From NCBI RefSeq assembly GCF_000938305.1, contig NZ_JYMT01000041.1, positions 62,001-126,000 on the forward strand: DNA of 64,000 nt. The letters run 5' to 3'. Under the pieces are notes generated by a model. It saw only the letters and a program-made list of their open reading frames with translations. It was not told where the DNA came from and did no database searches. Position numbers and translations under genes: made by a program. Origin of the DNA: Bradyrhizobium sp. LTSP885 (GTDB taxonomy: Bacteria > Pseudomonadota > Alphaproteobacteria > Rhizobiales > Xanthobacteraceae). This document shows, piece by piece, positions 25,940 to 35,097 of this stretch (position 1 is its first letter; every line of letters starts with the position of its first letter).

Positions 25940-27748
25940 TCAATCCAACTGTAAGAGTGCTCCCACTAGCCTAGCGCCCGCGGCTGTCAGGTGGCCGGAA
26001 TCCCACGACAGCAATTCCGCTTGAGATTTCGGACTGTGCGTGAGACAGCCTTGTTGATTGCAAAGCGCGATAAACGGTGAAACGAAGCGCACGTGCGTGT
26101 TGGCCGACATGCCGGCGAGCGCCTGGTTGATCTTGTCATAGGGTAACGGCTTCGGCGGCAATCGGTCAGGAAGCCTGCCGGTCGAATGCCAGAAGCCGTA
26201 GACTTCGGTGGGAAGGTCGGGCGCCCAGTTTGGAGCCTGCCCGACAACGACGACATCATCGACGTGCTGTTTGAGCTCCTTTAGCACAGCCACGAGCCCT
26301 TCGTCTTGCACGTTGTCCTGTTGATAGTTCCTGTAGCTGGCCCAATTCGCGAACAGAATCACTGTTTTCAGCTTCAGCTCGGCTATCTTTCGAAGCACGG
26401 CGAGGTTGCTATTCTCGCAATTCTCGTAGCTGCCGATCGTGGACGGAGGGCAGAAATCCCGCGTGAATTGCGCGATGTCGATGCCGTCCCGCTTGAGCCC
26501 CGCATAGAGCCGGCCGGCATATGAATCGCCCCAGATCAGCGTAGCGCCCCGGTTGCATTCGGCGCTGTAGTCTGCAAACTTCCCTTCCGTGTCCAGCCAG
26601 CACTTCCACACTCTTGCATTTGACGCGCCGTCGTATTGCAGGGTCGCAAGCACCTTCTGGATTTCGTCAGGATATCGCCAAAGCAGTCCGCCGCTTCGCC
26701 AGATTATGCCCGACAGACCGACGACGAGGGTCATCGCGGTGACCGCCAGCGGCCCCCCCCATTTCCGCAGGGACCCGAACCGGACAGGACGCTCAACGAG
26801 GATCATCGTCAGTGTTGCCAGCGCAAAGCTCGCCACAACCACGGCCGCCCTTGTCGTCAGCGACGTCGCGCCTGCAATCGCCGCGAACGAAAGAAGAGGC
26901 CAGTGCCAGAGATAAAGCGGGTAACTGATCAGCCCGACGAATTCGGGGCCCTTCCGGCCAAGCAGGTCCGAACCGAAGACGATAACAAGCACGGTTCCAA
27001 TGACGGGGAAAAGCGCAAGTGCGCCCGGAAAAGGACTAGCCTTTGTCAAGACCAGCGCACCTCCAACAATGAGTGCAATCCCGATATAAGAGATTGGGTT
27101 GCGGCTCGTCACGTTCTGAGGGCGGCACGCGAGGACTCCCCCTATTCCGAGCTCCCACAGTCGCGACCAGGGCGCATAAAAGGCCTCGGTCGGATGATAA
27201 GCTACCGCGACGCAACTGTAGAGGAAGGATGCCACCACGACGACTGAGAGAATCGGGACGAGCCGGATCGACAGCCGCTTGAGCAGCAGCAGGAACAGCG
27301 GCCAGACCAGATAGAATTGTTCCTCGACGCCGAGCGACCAGAGGTGCAGCAAGGGCTTGGTCTCCGCCGCTCCGTCAAAATATCCAACCTCGCTCCACGA
27401 TAGGAAGTTCGGAAAAAACAGCGCGCCGGCGAACGCGTGCCGCGCCAAGCCTTGATAGGTCGTCGGCAGAAGCTGCGACCATCCAATGACCAATGTGGCC
27501 GCGATGACGAGAGCGAGCGCCGGAACGATCCGGCGCGCTCGCCGCCTGTAGAAGCCGCGGAAGGTAAACTTGGATGCCTCCATATCCGCTAGGATGATGC
27601 CAGTGATCAGATAGCCGCTGATTACAAAGAAAACGTCGACGCCGATGAACCCGCCGCGTACGACGTCGGGAAACGCATGGAACGCGACCACCAGCACGAC
27701 GGCAACGGCACGAAGACCATCAATATCGGCACGATATTTGGGCGTCAT
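25940..27748 (-). CDS. OafA/YrhL-type acyltransferase with C-terminal SGNH domain
   Basis: A 602-residue membrane acyltransferase-3 protein. It begins YRADIDGLRAVAVVLVVAFHAFPD, with the catalytic His and the GGFIGVDVFFVISGYLIT motif. About ten helices extend to about residue 350, followed by a periplasmic SGNH-hydrolase domain with GDSYAGRL (nucleophile Ser) and the C-terminal WDSGHLTAAG (Asp and His). Such proteins O-acetylate LPS O-antigen or other surface glycans. The ATG at 27748 is chosen over a preceding TTG. It converges on the prepilin peptidase gene with a 21-base gap. Confidence 0.9.
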   Translation of the reverse strand: MTPKYRADIDGLRAVAVVLVVAFHAFPDVVRGGFIGVDVFFVISGYLITGIILADMEASKFTFRGFYRRRARRIVPALALVIAATLVIGWSQLLPTTYQGLARHAFAGALFFPNFLSWSEVGYFDGAAETKPLLHLWSLGVEEQFYLVWPLFLLLLKRLSIRLVPILSVVVVASFLYSCVAVAYHPTEAFYAPWSRLWELGIGGVLACRPQNVTSRNPISYIGIALIVGGALVLTKASPFPGALALFPVIGTVLVIVFGSDLLGRKGPEFVGLISYPLYLWHWPLLSFAAIAGATSLTTRAAVVVASFALATLTMILVERPVRFGSLRKWGGPLAVTAMTLVVGLSGIIWRSGGLLWRYPDEIQKVLATLQYDGASNARVWKCWLDTEGKFADYSAECNRGATLIWGDSYAGRLYAGLKRDGIDIAQFTRDFCPPSTIGSYENCENSNLAVLRKIAELKLKTVILFANWASYRNYQQDNVQDEGLVAVLKELKQHVDDVVVVGQAPNWAPDLPTEVYGFWHSTGRLPDRLPPKPLPYDKINQALAGMSANTHVRFVSPFIALCNQQGCLTHSPKSQAELLSWDSGHLTAAGARLVGALLQLD

Positions 27749-27791
27749 AGTCAACCGGACTTCTTGATTCGTTCAAAGCGACTGTATTTTC

Positions 27792-28340
27792 TCATCGCTC
27801 CCGGGTGGGCGCCCATTCCAACGCCCGCTGCCGCGCCTGCGCGATCTCGCCACGGGACATCTTGCCGGTGACGGCGTCGCGGATGCGCTGCCGCGCCTCG
27901 CGCGCCCTGGGCGGTGCGGCCGCGGTCGACAGATTGAGCCATTTGCCGGCTTCCACGATGTCGCGCGGCACGCCCTGGCCGCGGTCGTAGAGCAGCCCGA
28001 GCGAGTATTGCGCCAGGCTGTCGCCCTGCTCCGCGGCACGGCGATACCACATCGCGGCTTCCGTGTAGTTCTGCGGCACGCCGCGGCCGGTCTCGAACAG
28101 AAAGCCGAGATAGGCCTGCGCCGACGGATTGCCGTGTTCGGCCAGCGGAATGAAGATCCGCGACGCCTGCTGATAGTCCTGGCGATTGAGGGCGGACACG
28201 CCCTGGTTCAGCGATTGCGCCGGTGCGCTGCCGGTCGTGACTGCGAGAAGGGCCATCGCGGCGGCGATGACAGCAAGCTGTGACGGCAGGCTGCGTCTCA
28301 TTCGGCTCAAATCCTCAAGGCGGGTCATCATCAATCCCAT
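27792..28340 (-). CDS. Secreted Sel1-repeat protein
   Basis: A 182-residue protein with a signal peptide (LPSQLAVIAAAMALLAVTTGSAPAQ). Two Sel1-like repeats follow, AQAYLGFLFETGRGVPQNYTEA and AQYSLGLLYDRGQGVPRDIVEA, then a basic C-terminus. Sel1 repeats form helical solenoids mediating protein-protein contacts, here in the periplasm. The start may be ATG 28340, 28331, 28328 or 28301; the signal peptide fits any. Function unknown. It has its own 220-base upstream region and sits between envelope-glycan genes. Confidence 0.8.
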   Translation of the reverse strand: MGLMMTRLEDLSRMRRSLPSQLAVIAAAMALLAVTTGSAPAQSLNQGVSALNRQDYQQASRIFIPLAEHGNPSAQAYLGFLFETGRGVPQNYTEAAMWYRRAAEQGDSLAQYSLGLLYDRGQGVPRDIVEAGKWLNLSTAAAPPRAREARQRIRDAVTGKMSRGEIAQARQRALEWAPTRER

Positions 28341-28560
28341 CGCGTGGCTCTGGCGCGGACACTAGAACATTTTCGACTCTGATTGGAATCAGAACCGCAG
28401 CGCTGCCTGCACCGAGCGGCCGGGCCGTGAGCGCTGATTTGCTCAACATGGCAAGCGCCCGCTGCAAAAATATTTCGGTTTATCGAAATCGCAAATCAGT
28501 GTATAGATGTCCCCGTGCCATCCACCCTCACGACCGCTTCTTCTCCCGATCCGATTGGGC
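28341..28560. other. Upstream region of the Sel1-repeat gene
   Basis: A 220-base gap with no gene. An AT-rich segment near 28470-28500 holds the inverted repeat ATTTCG and CGAAAT with a 6-base spacer. On the minus strand TTGCGA and TATTTT are 16 bases apart there, so this may be the Sel1 gene promoter with an overlapping operator. Confidence 0.35.
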
Positions 28561-29478
28561 TCACACCGCGCGGGCGACCACGACGCGGCTGCCGCCGGCC
28601 GGCCATCGCCATCCAGCCAGGGTCAGACGAACCTCGGCGCGAAGGACGGCGGTCAACGGACCATTGATCCGCGGGTCCAGCGTGAACTCCCGCTCGATGT
28701 CGTCGTTGCCACCCTTGCCGCGGCTCTTGAGGCGGCTCACGATCATCAACGGCAGCAGGACGGAGGTGTAGGATGTCGAGAACAGCACCTCGAAGCCGTT
28801 GTGGCGAAGCTTGGCTTCCAGTTCTCCGCGGCGGTAGCGCCGCTGGTGATAGGCGATGTCATCCGCGTGGCTCCACAGCCAGGGATGCTGGGGCACGGCG
28901 ATGATAATGCCGCCTCCGGTTCGCGTCGCGGCACGCATCCCGCGCAGCACGCCCTCGTCGTCGGCGATATGCTCGATCACGTCAAAGGCGCCGGTGAGAT
29001 CGAATACGCCGACGGCTGGGATGTTGCGCGCATCCATCTGGACGAACTCGACGCCGGTCGGCATGCGCTGCCGCGCATAGGCCAGCCCCGATGGGTGCAA
29101 TTCGGAGCCGACCAGACGCTCCCAGTCTCGCGATCGAGCCACAGCGCTCAGTACGGCTCCGTTGCCGCAGCCAATCTCGAGAAAGCGTCGCGCGCCGGGA
29201 AAGAACTTGTCGATGAGGCCAACAATGAGCTCATTGCGCGCGACAAACCAGAAATGCTCGGCCTCGACTTTCGAAAGCATCTCGAAATTTTTCGGATCCA
29301 TGCCGCTGATAGTGTCGGCAAGCTCCGGCGCAAAGGTCGGAATCCCGTCCTGCTCGGCAACTTGGTGCCCGCAGGCTCGACATTGCCAACCGAGGGGCCA
29401 AACGGGCTCGTCGGCAGGCAGATCCTCTCCGGCCGCGCACGCAAGACACCGCCGCCGGGGGGGGATTGAAGCGGTCAT
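28561..29478 (-). CDS. SAM methyltransferase with N-terminal zinc ribbon
   Basis: A 305-residue class I methyltransferase. The N-terminus carries CLAC and, about 18 residues on, CRAC, a four-cysteine zinc-ribbon-like element followed by QDGIPTFAPE. This type of leader occurs in methyltransferases of glycan loci. Motif I is FLEIGCGNGAVLSAVA near residue 88, followed by FDVIEHIADDEGVL and GGGIIIAVPQHP. The ATG at 29478 was preferred to a TTG at 29493. It is divergent from the WbqC-family gene, which suggests glycan modification. Substrate unknown. Confidence 0.82.
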   Translation of the reverse strand: MTASIPPRRRCLACAAGEDLPADEPVWPLGWQCRACGHQVAEQDGIPTFAPELADTISGMDPKNFEMLSKVEAEHFWFVARNELIVGLIDKFFPGARRFLEIGCGNGAVLSAVARSRDWERLVGSELHPSGLAYARQRMPTGVEFVQMDARNIPAVGVFDLTGAFDVIEHIADDEGVLRGMRAATRTGGGIIIAVPQHPWLWSHADDIAYHQRRYRRGELEAKLRHNGFEVLFSTSYTSVLLPLMIVSRLKSRGKGGNDDIEREFTLDPRINGPLTAVLRAEVRLTLAGWRWPAGGSRVVVARAV

Positions 29479-29604
29479 GCCGAACGAGCGCAACAGGCGG
29501 AAATGATCGGGATATTTGGCAATTTGACCATCGGATGATTATAAGCATCGAAAGCACTGCTGGCCAGCAACGATCAGCGTTATCAATTTCCCGGTAAGTG
29601 ACAC

Positions 29605-30327
29605 GTGCGCATTTGCATCATCCAATCCTGCTACATTCCCTGGAAAGGTTTTTTTGACCTGATCGGGCAATGCGACGAATACGTGATATTCGACAGCGTG
29701 CAATACGCAAAGCGGCATTGGCATAACCGCAACCTGATCAAGACCGCCAACGGCACCCAATGGCTCACCATCCCGGTGATCACCAAGGGACGGTTCGAAC
29801 AGCCGATCAATGAGGTCGAGATCGAAAAGAAGTGGGCTGACAAGCACTGGCACGCGATCGAGCATGCCTACAAGCACGCGACATTCTTCGAGCAGTTCGC
29901 GCCCCTGGTAAGGAGCTGGTACGAGGCTGCTGACCAGCAATCGCGGTTGACCGACGTCAACGCGATCTTCCTTCGCAATATCGCGACGCTTTTCGGATTC
30001 AGAACCCGTATTGTCGTCGATACGATTTATCCGGCGGAAGGCACAAAGACTGAACGGCTATTGGGAATCGCTCGCGCGGCCGGCGCAAACCGCTATCTTA
30101 GCGGCCCCTCCGCGCGAGGGTACTTCGACGAGGCAATGTTCGCCGATGCCCGGATCACGGCGGAATGGATGAGCTATGAGGGCTATCCCGAGTATTCGCA
30201 GCTTCACGGCGGCTTCGAACATGCGGTCACGGTGCTGGATTTGTTGTTCAACACCGGTCTGGATGCGCCGCAATATTTGAGGAAGCTTGCCGGGGGCAAA
30301 GCCGACGACAATCTTCGCGCCAAATAA
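29605..30327 (+). CDS. WbqC-family protein
   Basis: A 240-residue protein of the WbqC family, named from Pseudomonas O-antigen clusters. It starts RICIIQSCYIPWKGFFDLI and contains the conserved DSVQYAKRHWHNRNLIKTANG block and GANRYLSGPSARGYFDE. The biochemical function is not established; proposed roles are in N-acylation or modification of deoxyamino sugars. The start is GTG at 29605 with GGTAAG upstream. It ends just before a strong hairpin (30329-30357). Its presence fits the neighbouring glycan-modification genes. Confidence 0.85.
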   Translation: MRICIIQSCYIPWKGFFDLIGQCDEYVIFDSVQYAKRHWHNRNLIKTANGTQWLTIPVITKGRFEQPINEVEIEKKWADKHWHAIEHAYKHATFFEQFAPLVRSWYEAADQQSRLTDVNAIFLRNIATLFGFRTRIVVDTIYPAEGTKTERLLGIARAAGANRYLSGPSARGYFDEAMFADARITAEWMSYEGYPEYSQLHGGFEHAVTVLDLLFNTGLDAPQYLRKLAGGKADDNLRAK

Positions 30328-30328
30328 T

Positions 30329-30357
30329 ACGCCTCGGGCCTAAGGGGCCCGAGGCGT
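30329..30357. terminator. Bidirectional hairpin between WbqC and beta-helix genes
   Basis: ACGCCTCGGGCC (30329-30340) and GGCCCGAGGCGT (30346-30357) form a perfect 12-bp stem with a 5-base loop between two convergent genes. The minus-strand side is followed by an AU-rich stretch, the plus-strand side by a weak one. Confidence 0.65.
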
Positions 30358-30397
30358 CAGTCTCTTGCTCGCACGAATGAGAAAGAACCCAAATACC

Positions 30398-31285
30398 TTA
30401 CTGCTGACTCGCGGGCGTCGGAGTTGTTCCGAGCGTACCAACGACCCTGTTGTTCCCGTACGTCACAGAAGCCCCTCCGAACGCAGTTCCGTTGAAGACG
30501 ATATCGGAGTTCGACACGCGGAGATTGCCGCTGCCCAGGATACCCGTCGTGTTGCCACTGATCGCGCTGTCGTCGACGCTGACAGCCCCCCCGGAATCGG
30601 CCTCGACCCCTGCCGTCGTGTTACCGGAGAAGACCGACCGCTTGGCCACAATATTGTTACCGCTGCCTGCAGCAACGCCGAAGAGGTTGTTGATCAAGCT
30701 CACGTTCTCAAGCTCGATGTTGTTGGGGCTTGTTGCGACACCGGCAACACCGGTCGATGTGTTGTTACTGATAATGGTGTTCCTGATGAAAAGCTTGGTG
30801 TTACCGGCTGTTCGCGCATCGGAAACTCCCTGCTGCCCAAACGCGGTGATCACACAGTCTTCAATCGAGACCACAGCTGCACCAACGATTCGAACGCCGA
30901 TGGTTCCGGGCGTCGGAGTCTGGTTGAGTCCCTGGATCTGGATTCCGCGCAAAGTGACCCGGTCGGTTGCACCGGCATTGATCGTGACGCCAGGCGTGCC
31001 GGCAACAAGAATCGACCCAAGGGTCGCTGTGCAGTTGAGGGTCATGGCCTTGGTGATCGTGATGCCGCCAAAACCGCCCGGATCGAGGCAGTTTATTTCA
31101 CCGCCCGCCGCCGTCTTCGAAATGGCACCGGCAAACGTCTTGCAGGGTGCGGTGCGGCTGCAGGGGTTGGCGTCATCGCCGACACCCGAAACCCACGTCC
31201 TGGTCGCTTGGGCGTGGGCAGGAGCCGATAAGACTGCGGGAAGCAACAATCCAACCAAAAGAGCAAGTAAACGAAAACGATACAT
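30398..31285 (-). CDS. Secreted right-handed parallel beta-helix protein
   Basis: A 295-residue protein with a clear signal peptide (LLALLVGLLLPAVLSAPAHA-QATRTW). The mature N-terminus is typical of a family of proteobacterial beta-helix proteins (WVSGVGDDANPCSRTAPCKTFAGAI). Right-handed helix coils follow, e.g. IEDCVITAFGQQGV, IRNTIISNNTSTGV and AKRSVFSGNTTAGV. The start has an excellent ribosome binding site (AAGGAGG). The pectate-lyase-like fold suggests polysaccharide binding or cleavage, but no catalytic residues could be identified. With a Sec signal it could be a substrate of the nearby type II system. Confidence 0.82.
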   Translation of the reverse strand: MYRFRLLALLVGLLLPAVLSAPAHAQATRTWVSGVGDDANPCSRTAPCKTFAGAISKTAAGGEINCLDPGGFGGITITKAMTLNCTATLGSILVAGTPGVTINAGATDRVTLRGIQIQGLNQTPTPGTIGVRIVGAAVVSIEDCVITAFGQQGVSDARTAGNTKLFIRNTIISNNTSTGVAGVATSPNNIELENVSLINNLFGVAAGSGNNIVAKRSVFSGNTTAGVEADSGGAVSVDDSAISGNTTGILGSGNLRVSNSDIVFNGTAFGGASVTYGNNRVVGTLGTTPTPASQQ

Positions 31286-31683
31286 GACCTACCTCCTTGT
31301 CCTAATTGAGATTTCTGGCAGAAAAAGCGAGAAAAATGAGAGAAGAAACAACGACTAGAAGTCCACACGCCACACTACCGAACGCGTACCGGTCATCCAA
31401 GGTCGTACACTTTCTAAGTTACGCTATTTGCAGTATCCCGCCACACAGAGCAACTAAAGATGTGGCCAATCGTGGGGTCTTACGGAAATCTGAGCATGCA
31501 AGCAGCAGGCGCCCCCTCCCTGAGAGTATGTCCCCTCGGCAACAAACCGGTTCAACCGATTTTTGCGATTTTTAAACCAACTCGCGGACGTTGCAATGCG
31601 ACGAAGCCGCGCAACGCGACGGAGCCTGTGCCAGACAATCCGGCCCGGACCGAGCCAGCCGCCGCACGCTACTGGAACTTCTA
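31286..31683. other. Divergent intergenic region, no gene seen
   Basis: A 398-base region between the beta-helix gene and the GT2 gene. It is more AT-rich than its surroundings near 31300-31450. No convincing open frame was found; short frames have no family resemblance. It presumably holds promoters for both genes, but none could be assigned with confidence. Confidence 0.5.
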
Positions 31684-32703
31684 ATGTCTGGCGATCCGCA
31701 AGAGAGAATCGTGAAAATCTCCGTCGTGACAACGTTGTACCGGTCGGCTTCGACGATCGAAGAGTTCTATCATCGGACGATGAAAACCGCAGGGGAGCTT
31801 TTCCCTGACATCGAGCTAATCATCGTGAATGATGGCTCTCCCGACCACAGCCTCGACGTTGCGTTGGAGTTGCACCGCAAGGATCCACGCGTCGTCATTG
31901 TCGATCTGGCTCGCAATTTTGGTCACCACAAAGCGATGATGACCGGCCTCGGTTACGCCAACGGGGAATTGGTATTTCTTATCGACAGTGACCTCGAAGA
32001 GAAGCCCGAGGATATCAAGCTATTCTACCAACGCTTCGCGAAAGGCGATTGCGACGTCGTCTACGGCGTACAGGAAAGCCGACGCGGAGGGCTGATCGAG
32101 CGCTTTACCGGCGCGGCCTTCTTCACCTTGGTCGCCGCGCTGAGCGATCATCCGCTCCCCCGCAATCTCGTCACGTCGCGGTTGATGACGCGCGCGTATG
32201 TTCGCGCGCTGGTACGACACCGCGATCGCGACTTCCTGATAGCTCACCTGTGGGACATCACGGGATTTCGACAGCAGCCGTTGACCGTCGGTAAACTATC
32301 CCTTTCCCCGTCAACCTATTCGACCTGGCGACGGATCGAAATGGCGGTCAAACATGTGACTACGACGTCCACGCGACTGCTCTATCTTATTTTGTTTGCC
32401 GGCATCGCGATTTTTGGCCTCTCCGTTGTCGTGATCCTCTATTACCTCGCCCGGTATTTCACCTCGGGCATCGGCGTGAACGGCTTCACCTCGGTAATCA
32501 TCTCGATCTGGTTTCTGGGCGGTTTCATCACCCTCATTCTCGGAATACTCGGCATCTATATCTCCAATATTATGGCGGAGACGAAGCGGCGGCCGTACAC
32601 TGTCATACGCCGAGTCCACAAGACGGACGTCACGCGTGATCCGCCTGACAATATCATCGAGCCCCGAACTCCGACCTCCAGCCCAGACGAGAGCTTTCGT
32701 TGA
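31684..32703 (+). CDS. GT2 glycosyltransferase (polyprenyl-phosphate glycosyltransferase type)
   Basis: A 339-residue family 2 glycosyltransferase. Its GT-A domain has ISVVTTLYRSASTIEEF, LIIVNDGSPDHS and a DxD-like LIDSDLEEKPED. Two C-terminal transmembrane segments occur at about residues 240-270 and 280-305. This matches DPM1/GtrB/ArnC-type enzymes that charge undecaprenyl phosphate with a sugar for periplasmic transfer. The ATG at 31684 was taken over the upstream open frame from 31591 because the family N-terminus begins just after it. Its stop overlaps the next gene start (TGATG). Confidence 0.88.
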   Translation: MSGDPQERIVKISVVTTLYRSASTIEEFYHRTMKTAGELFPDIELIIVNDGSPDHSLDVALELHRKDPRVVIVDLARNFGHHKAMMTGLGYANGELVFLIDSDLEEKPEDIKLFYQRFAKGDCDVVYGVQESRRGGLIERFTGAAFFTLVAALSDHPLPRNLVTSRLMTRAYVRALVRHRDRDFLIAHLWDITGFRQQPLTVGKLSLSPSTYSTWRRIEMAVKHVTTTSTRLLYLILFAGIAIFGLSVVVILYYLARYFTSGIGVNGFTSVIISIWFLGGFITLILGILGIYISNIMAETKRRPYTVIRRVHKTDVTRDPPDNIIEPRTPTSSPDESFR

Positions 32704-33374
32704 TGAACGACATCGTTCAGTCCAGGATTTTGCCGGAAGTTGCGTCCTATTATGCTTCAAAGCTCAAGGTGTACGGAGCGACGCCGCAGGGCGTCGATTG
32801 GAACGGAGTTGATTCACACCAGCTGCGGCACCGCCAGTTTCTTCGCCTGCTCGACGGAGATCCGGCCGCGAGCGTGATGGACCTCGGCTGCGGTTTCGGG
32901 GATTTTCTTGGGTTTCTCCGCGCCAACGGCCATCACGGCCGCTTCGTTGGTTACGACATCGCGCCAACCATGATCGAAAAAGCGCGCGAACTCTATGGCG
33001 AGACCGCTGACAACGAATGGAGGATCGGAGCCGTCCCCACGGAAACCGCAGACTTCGCGATTGCCAGCGGCGTTTTCAACGTCAGGGGCGACTTCGCAAG
33101 GGATGACTGGACACGCTATGTGCACAACACCATCGATCTGCTCGCAAAATGCGGGCGGCGGGGTTTTGCTTTCAACGTGTTGAGTCTGTCTAGCGATGCA
33201 GATCGCCGCCGGCCGAACCTGTATTATGCCGATCCCTTAGAAACCTTAGCGCACTGCCTCTCGCGCTATGGCCGTTCTGTTGCCCTCCTGCAGGACTATG
33301 GCCTTTATGAATTTACGGTCCTGATCCGACATTCTGCACCACCGATCGAACAGGCACGACCAGCGGGCGTTTAA
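32703..33374 (+). CDS. Class I SAM-dependent methyltransferase
   Basis: A 223-residue methyltransferase. It has motif I MDLGCGFGDFLGFL, the acidic residue in GYDIAPTMIEKARELY, and IASGVFNVRG in the motif II region. The start overlaps the GT2 stop (TGATG), so the two are translationally coupled and may act on the same sugar. It converges on the propeller protein, sharing the four bases TTAA between the two stop codons. Confidence 0.85.
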   Translation: MNDIVQSRILPEVASYYASKLKVYGATPQGVDWNGVDSHQLRHRQFLRLLDGDPAASVMDLGCGFGDFLGFLRANGHHGRFVGYDIAPTMIEKARELYGETADNEWRIGAVPTETADFAIASGVFNVRGDFARDDWTRYVHNTIDLLAKCGRRGFAFNVLSLSSDADRRRPNLYYADPLETLAHCLSRYGRSVALLQDYGLYEFTVLIRHSAPPIEQARPAGV

Positions 33375-34288
33375 ATCGGCAAGGCGCCGTCCCACACCGC
33401 AAGACCGAATCCGGTCGCACCATATGCATTGCCGTTGTAGGCGAGCCATAACCGGTCGCGATGCCAGAACAGCGCCGGATAACATGTCATTTCCTCGTCC
33501 CAACCACTGGAAGAGGGGAGAAGTCCGAGAACTGCATCGAGACGGGTCCAATTTATTCCATCGATGCTTGATGCGGCTCCGACGCGATAATGGTCCCCGC
33601 GACAAGCAAAGCACATCAACAATCTGTCGCCGCATCTGACAACGCTTGGCCGGGCCAGCGCATATTCTTCGTTATTCGCGAATCCGAGGCTGGTTGCACC
33701 GTCACACGTCCAACGAATGCCATCGTTCGATCGGGCCATCTTGATCACATGCTGCATATCAGCATTCCCGACCGCTGGCCTCAGGTTTGAACCGTACCAC
33801 ATCCACCAATCTCTGGGAGCCAATCGCAATACGCAAGGATATGACAGCGTGTAAGGGTCTTCGGGCGACCGATCGAGGATAGGTCCCGGCGAAAATCGCT
33901 CGAACGGCGTTTGCAGTGTTCGCGATCGCGCCAGACCGATCGCGTTGCGCCACGGCGAGCGAACGCCCAAATTCCATCCCATGTAGTAAAGCGCAAAGCC
34001 GTCATCGGTTGCCGTGATGCAGCCAATTCCGACTCCACTGTCGTCGAAGGTGCCGTCTTCACCCGGCGACAACGCAGGTTGGCGCGCCACCTGCATAACA
34101 CGCGGCGTTTCCGATACCTCGACGTCGACCCATCCGACGTATGACCGCCTCTCGATATCTCGCGAACTGTAGAACACGCGGAAAATATCCCCGTCGAGAT
34201 GCATGGGCACCGGCAGCGCGGCGTGGCTGCGCGCGAAGGCATGTTGGCCATCAGGTGCAAAAACACGACCAAGGCGCTTCCAGGGCAT
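33371..34288 (-). CDS. Glycosidase-like five-bladed beta-propeller protein
   Basis: A 305-residue protein resembling the GH43/GH32/GH130 five-bladed propeller clan. Blade-like repeats include IFRVFYSSRDIERRSYVGWVDV, CITATDDGFALYYMGWNLG, VLRLAPRDWWMWYGS and MCFACRGDHYRVGAAS. It has no signal peptide. Such cytosolic proteins in glycan loci are often annotated as hypothetical or glycosylase; a catalytic triad could not be assigned. The ATG at 34288 follows the acetyltransferase stop by 7 bases and has GAGAG upstream. The open frame to 34435 would run into the neighbouring gene and was not used. Confidence 0.75.
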   Translation of the reverse strand: MPWKRLGRVFAPDGQHAFARSHAALPVPMHLDGDIFRVFYSSRDIERRSYVGWVDVEVSETPRVMQVARQPALSPGEDGTFDDSGVGIGCITATDDGFALYYMGWNLGVRSPWRNAIGLARSRTLQTPFERFSPGPILDRSPEDPYTLSYPCVLRLAPRDWWMWYGSNLRPAVGNADMQHVIKMARSNDGIRWTCDGATSLGFANNEEYALARPSVVRCGDRLLMCFACRGDHYRVGAASSIDGINWTRLDAVLGLLPSSSGWDEEMTCYPALFWHRDRLWLAYNGNAYGATGFGLAVWDGALPI

Positions 34289-34295
34289 CCCGCTC

Positions 34296-34982
34296 TCACA
34301 GGCTTCGGAGACGAGTGCTCGGTACCGGTGATCGCTCGGATCCGCGCGGCGCCACCACCGCAAGGTCCGGTTGATCTTCCAGGACGAGCGCGCCGGCGCC
34401 GAGCACACACTTCTTCCCGATCGTAACGTGATCACGGATCGTGACGTTCACCCCGACGAAGCTCCCCTGCCCAATCGTTACTCCGCCGGATACCACAACG
34501 TGCGATGCCAGAAAGACATCATCTTCGATCCTGGAATGGTGACCGATGTGATTGCCGCTCCATAGCGTGGCGTTCGCACCCACAGTTGCGAAGGGCTGGA
34601 TGGTGTTGTTTTCGAGAATGAAGCAGTTCTCTCTGAGTTGAAAATCAGGAAATACCGTAGCGCGGCTGCTCAAATAGGAGACCAGCCGATATCCCTTGGC
34701 ACGCGCGGCAGCGACCTTCTCGGCACGTACTGCGTTGATCCGTGCGTAGCTTACGGCGACGAAAAACCCGAACTCCTGGGGCGCGAATTCCTCGTCGACC
34801 CGCTCGAATGCCACCACTGGACGCCCGCGAAATTCCGTCTGTTTGAGGAACGCGCTGTCGACGGTAAACGCTGCCACTTCGTATTCGGAATCATGCGTGA
34901 AGTAGAAGTCCGCTAGCTCGGCGATTTCGCCGATGCCAAAAACGACGATCCGGTGCTTTTTCGATCGGTCGTGTGCCATCAT
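34296..34982 (-). CDS. NeuD-like sugar O-acyltransferase
   Basis: A 228-residue protein with an N-terminal nucleotide-binding-like half (IVVFGIGEIAELADFYF) and a C-terminal left-handed beta-helix (GNHIGHHSRIEDDVFLASHV, then GSFVGVNVTIRDHVTIG and GAGALVLEDQPD). This is the PglD/NeuD fold, which N- or O-acetylates nucleotide sugars such as UDP-4-amino sugars or sialic acid. The ATG pair at 34982/34979 was taken; the open frame to 35084 lacks homology in its first 34 residues. It is followed by the propeller gene in the same direction. Confidence 0.82.
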   Translation of the reverse strand: MMAHDRSKKHRIVVFGIGEIAELADFYFTHDSEYEVAAFTVDSAFLKQTEFRGRPVVAFERVDEEFAPQEFGFFVAVSYARINAVRAEKVAAARAKGYRLVSYLSSRATVFPDFQLRENCFILENNTIQPFATVGANATLWSGNHIGHHSRIEDDVFLASHVVVSGGVTIGQGSFVGVNVTIRDHVTIGKKCVLGAGALVLEDQPDLAVVAPRGSERSPVPSTRLRSL

Positions 34983-35097
34983 GGGAAATGCTTGTAGCGC
35001 AACATTCGCGGTTCGCCCATGCCCTAGGTCGGTTCGGCGGATTTTGGCGTGTATGATCGTACCGGCGAGTTTCAGCCAAAGCAATCCGCTGTTCGAC

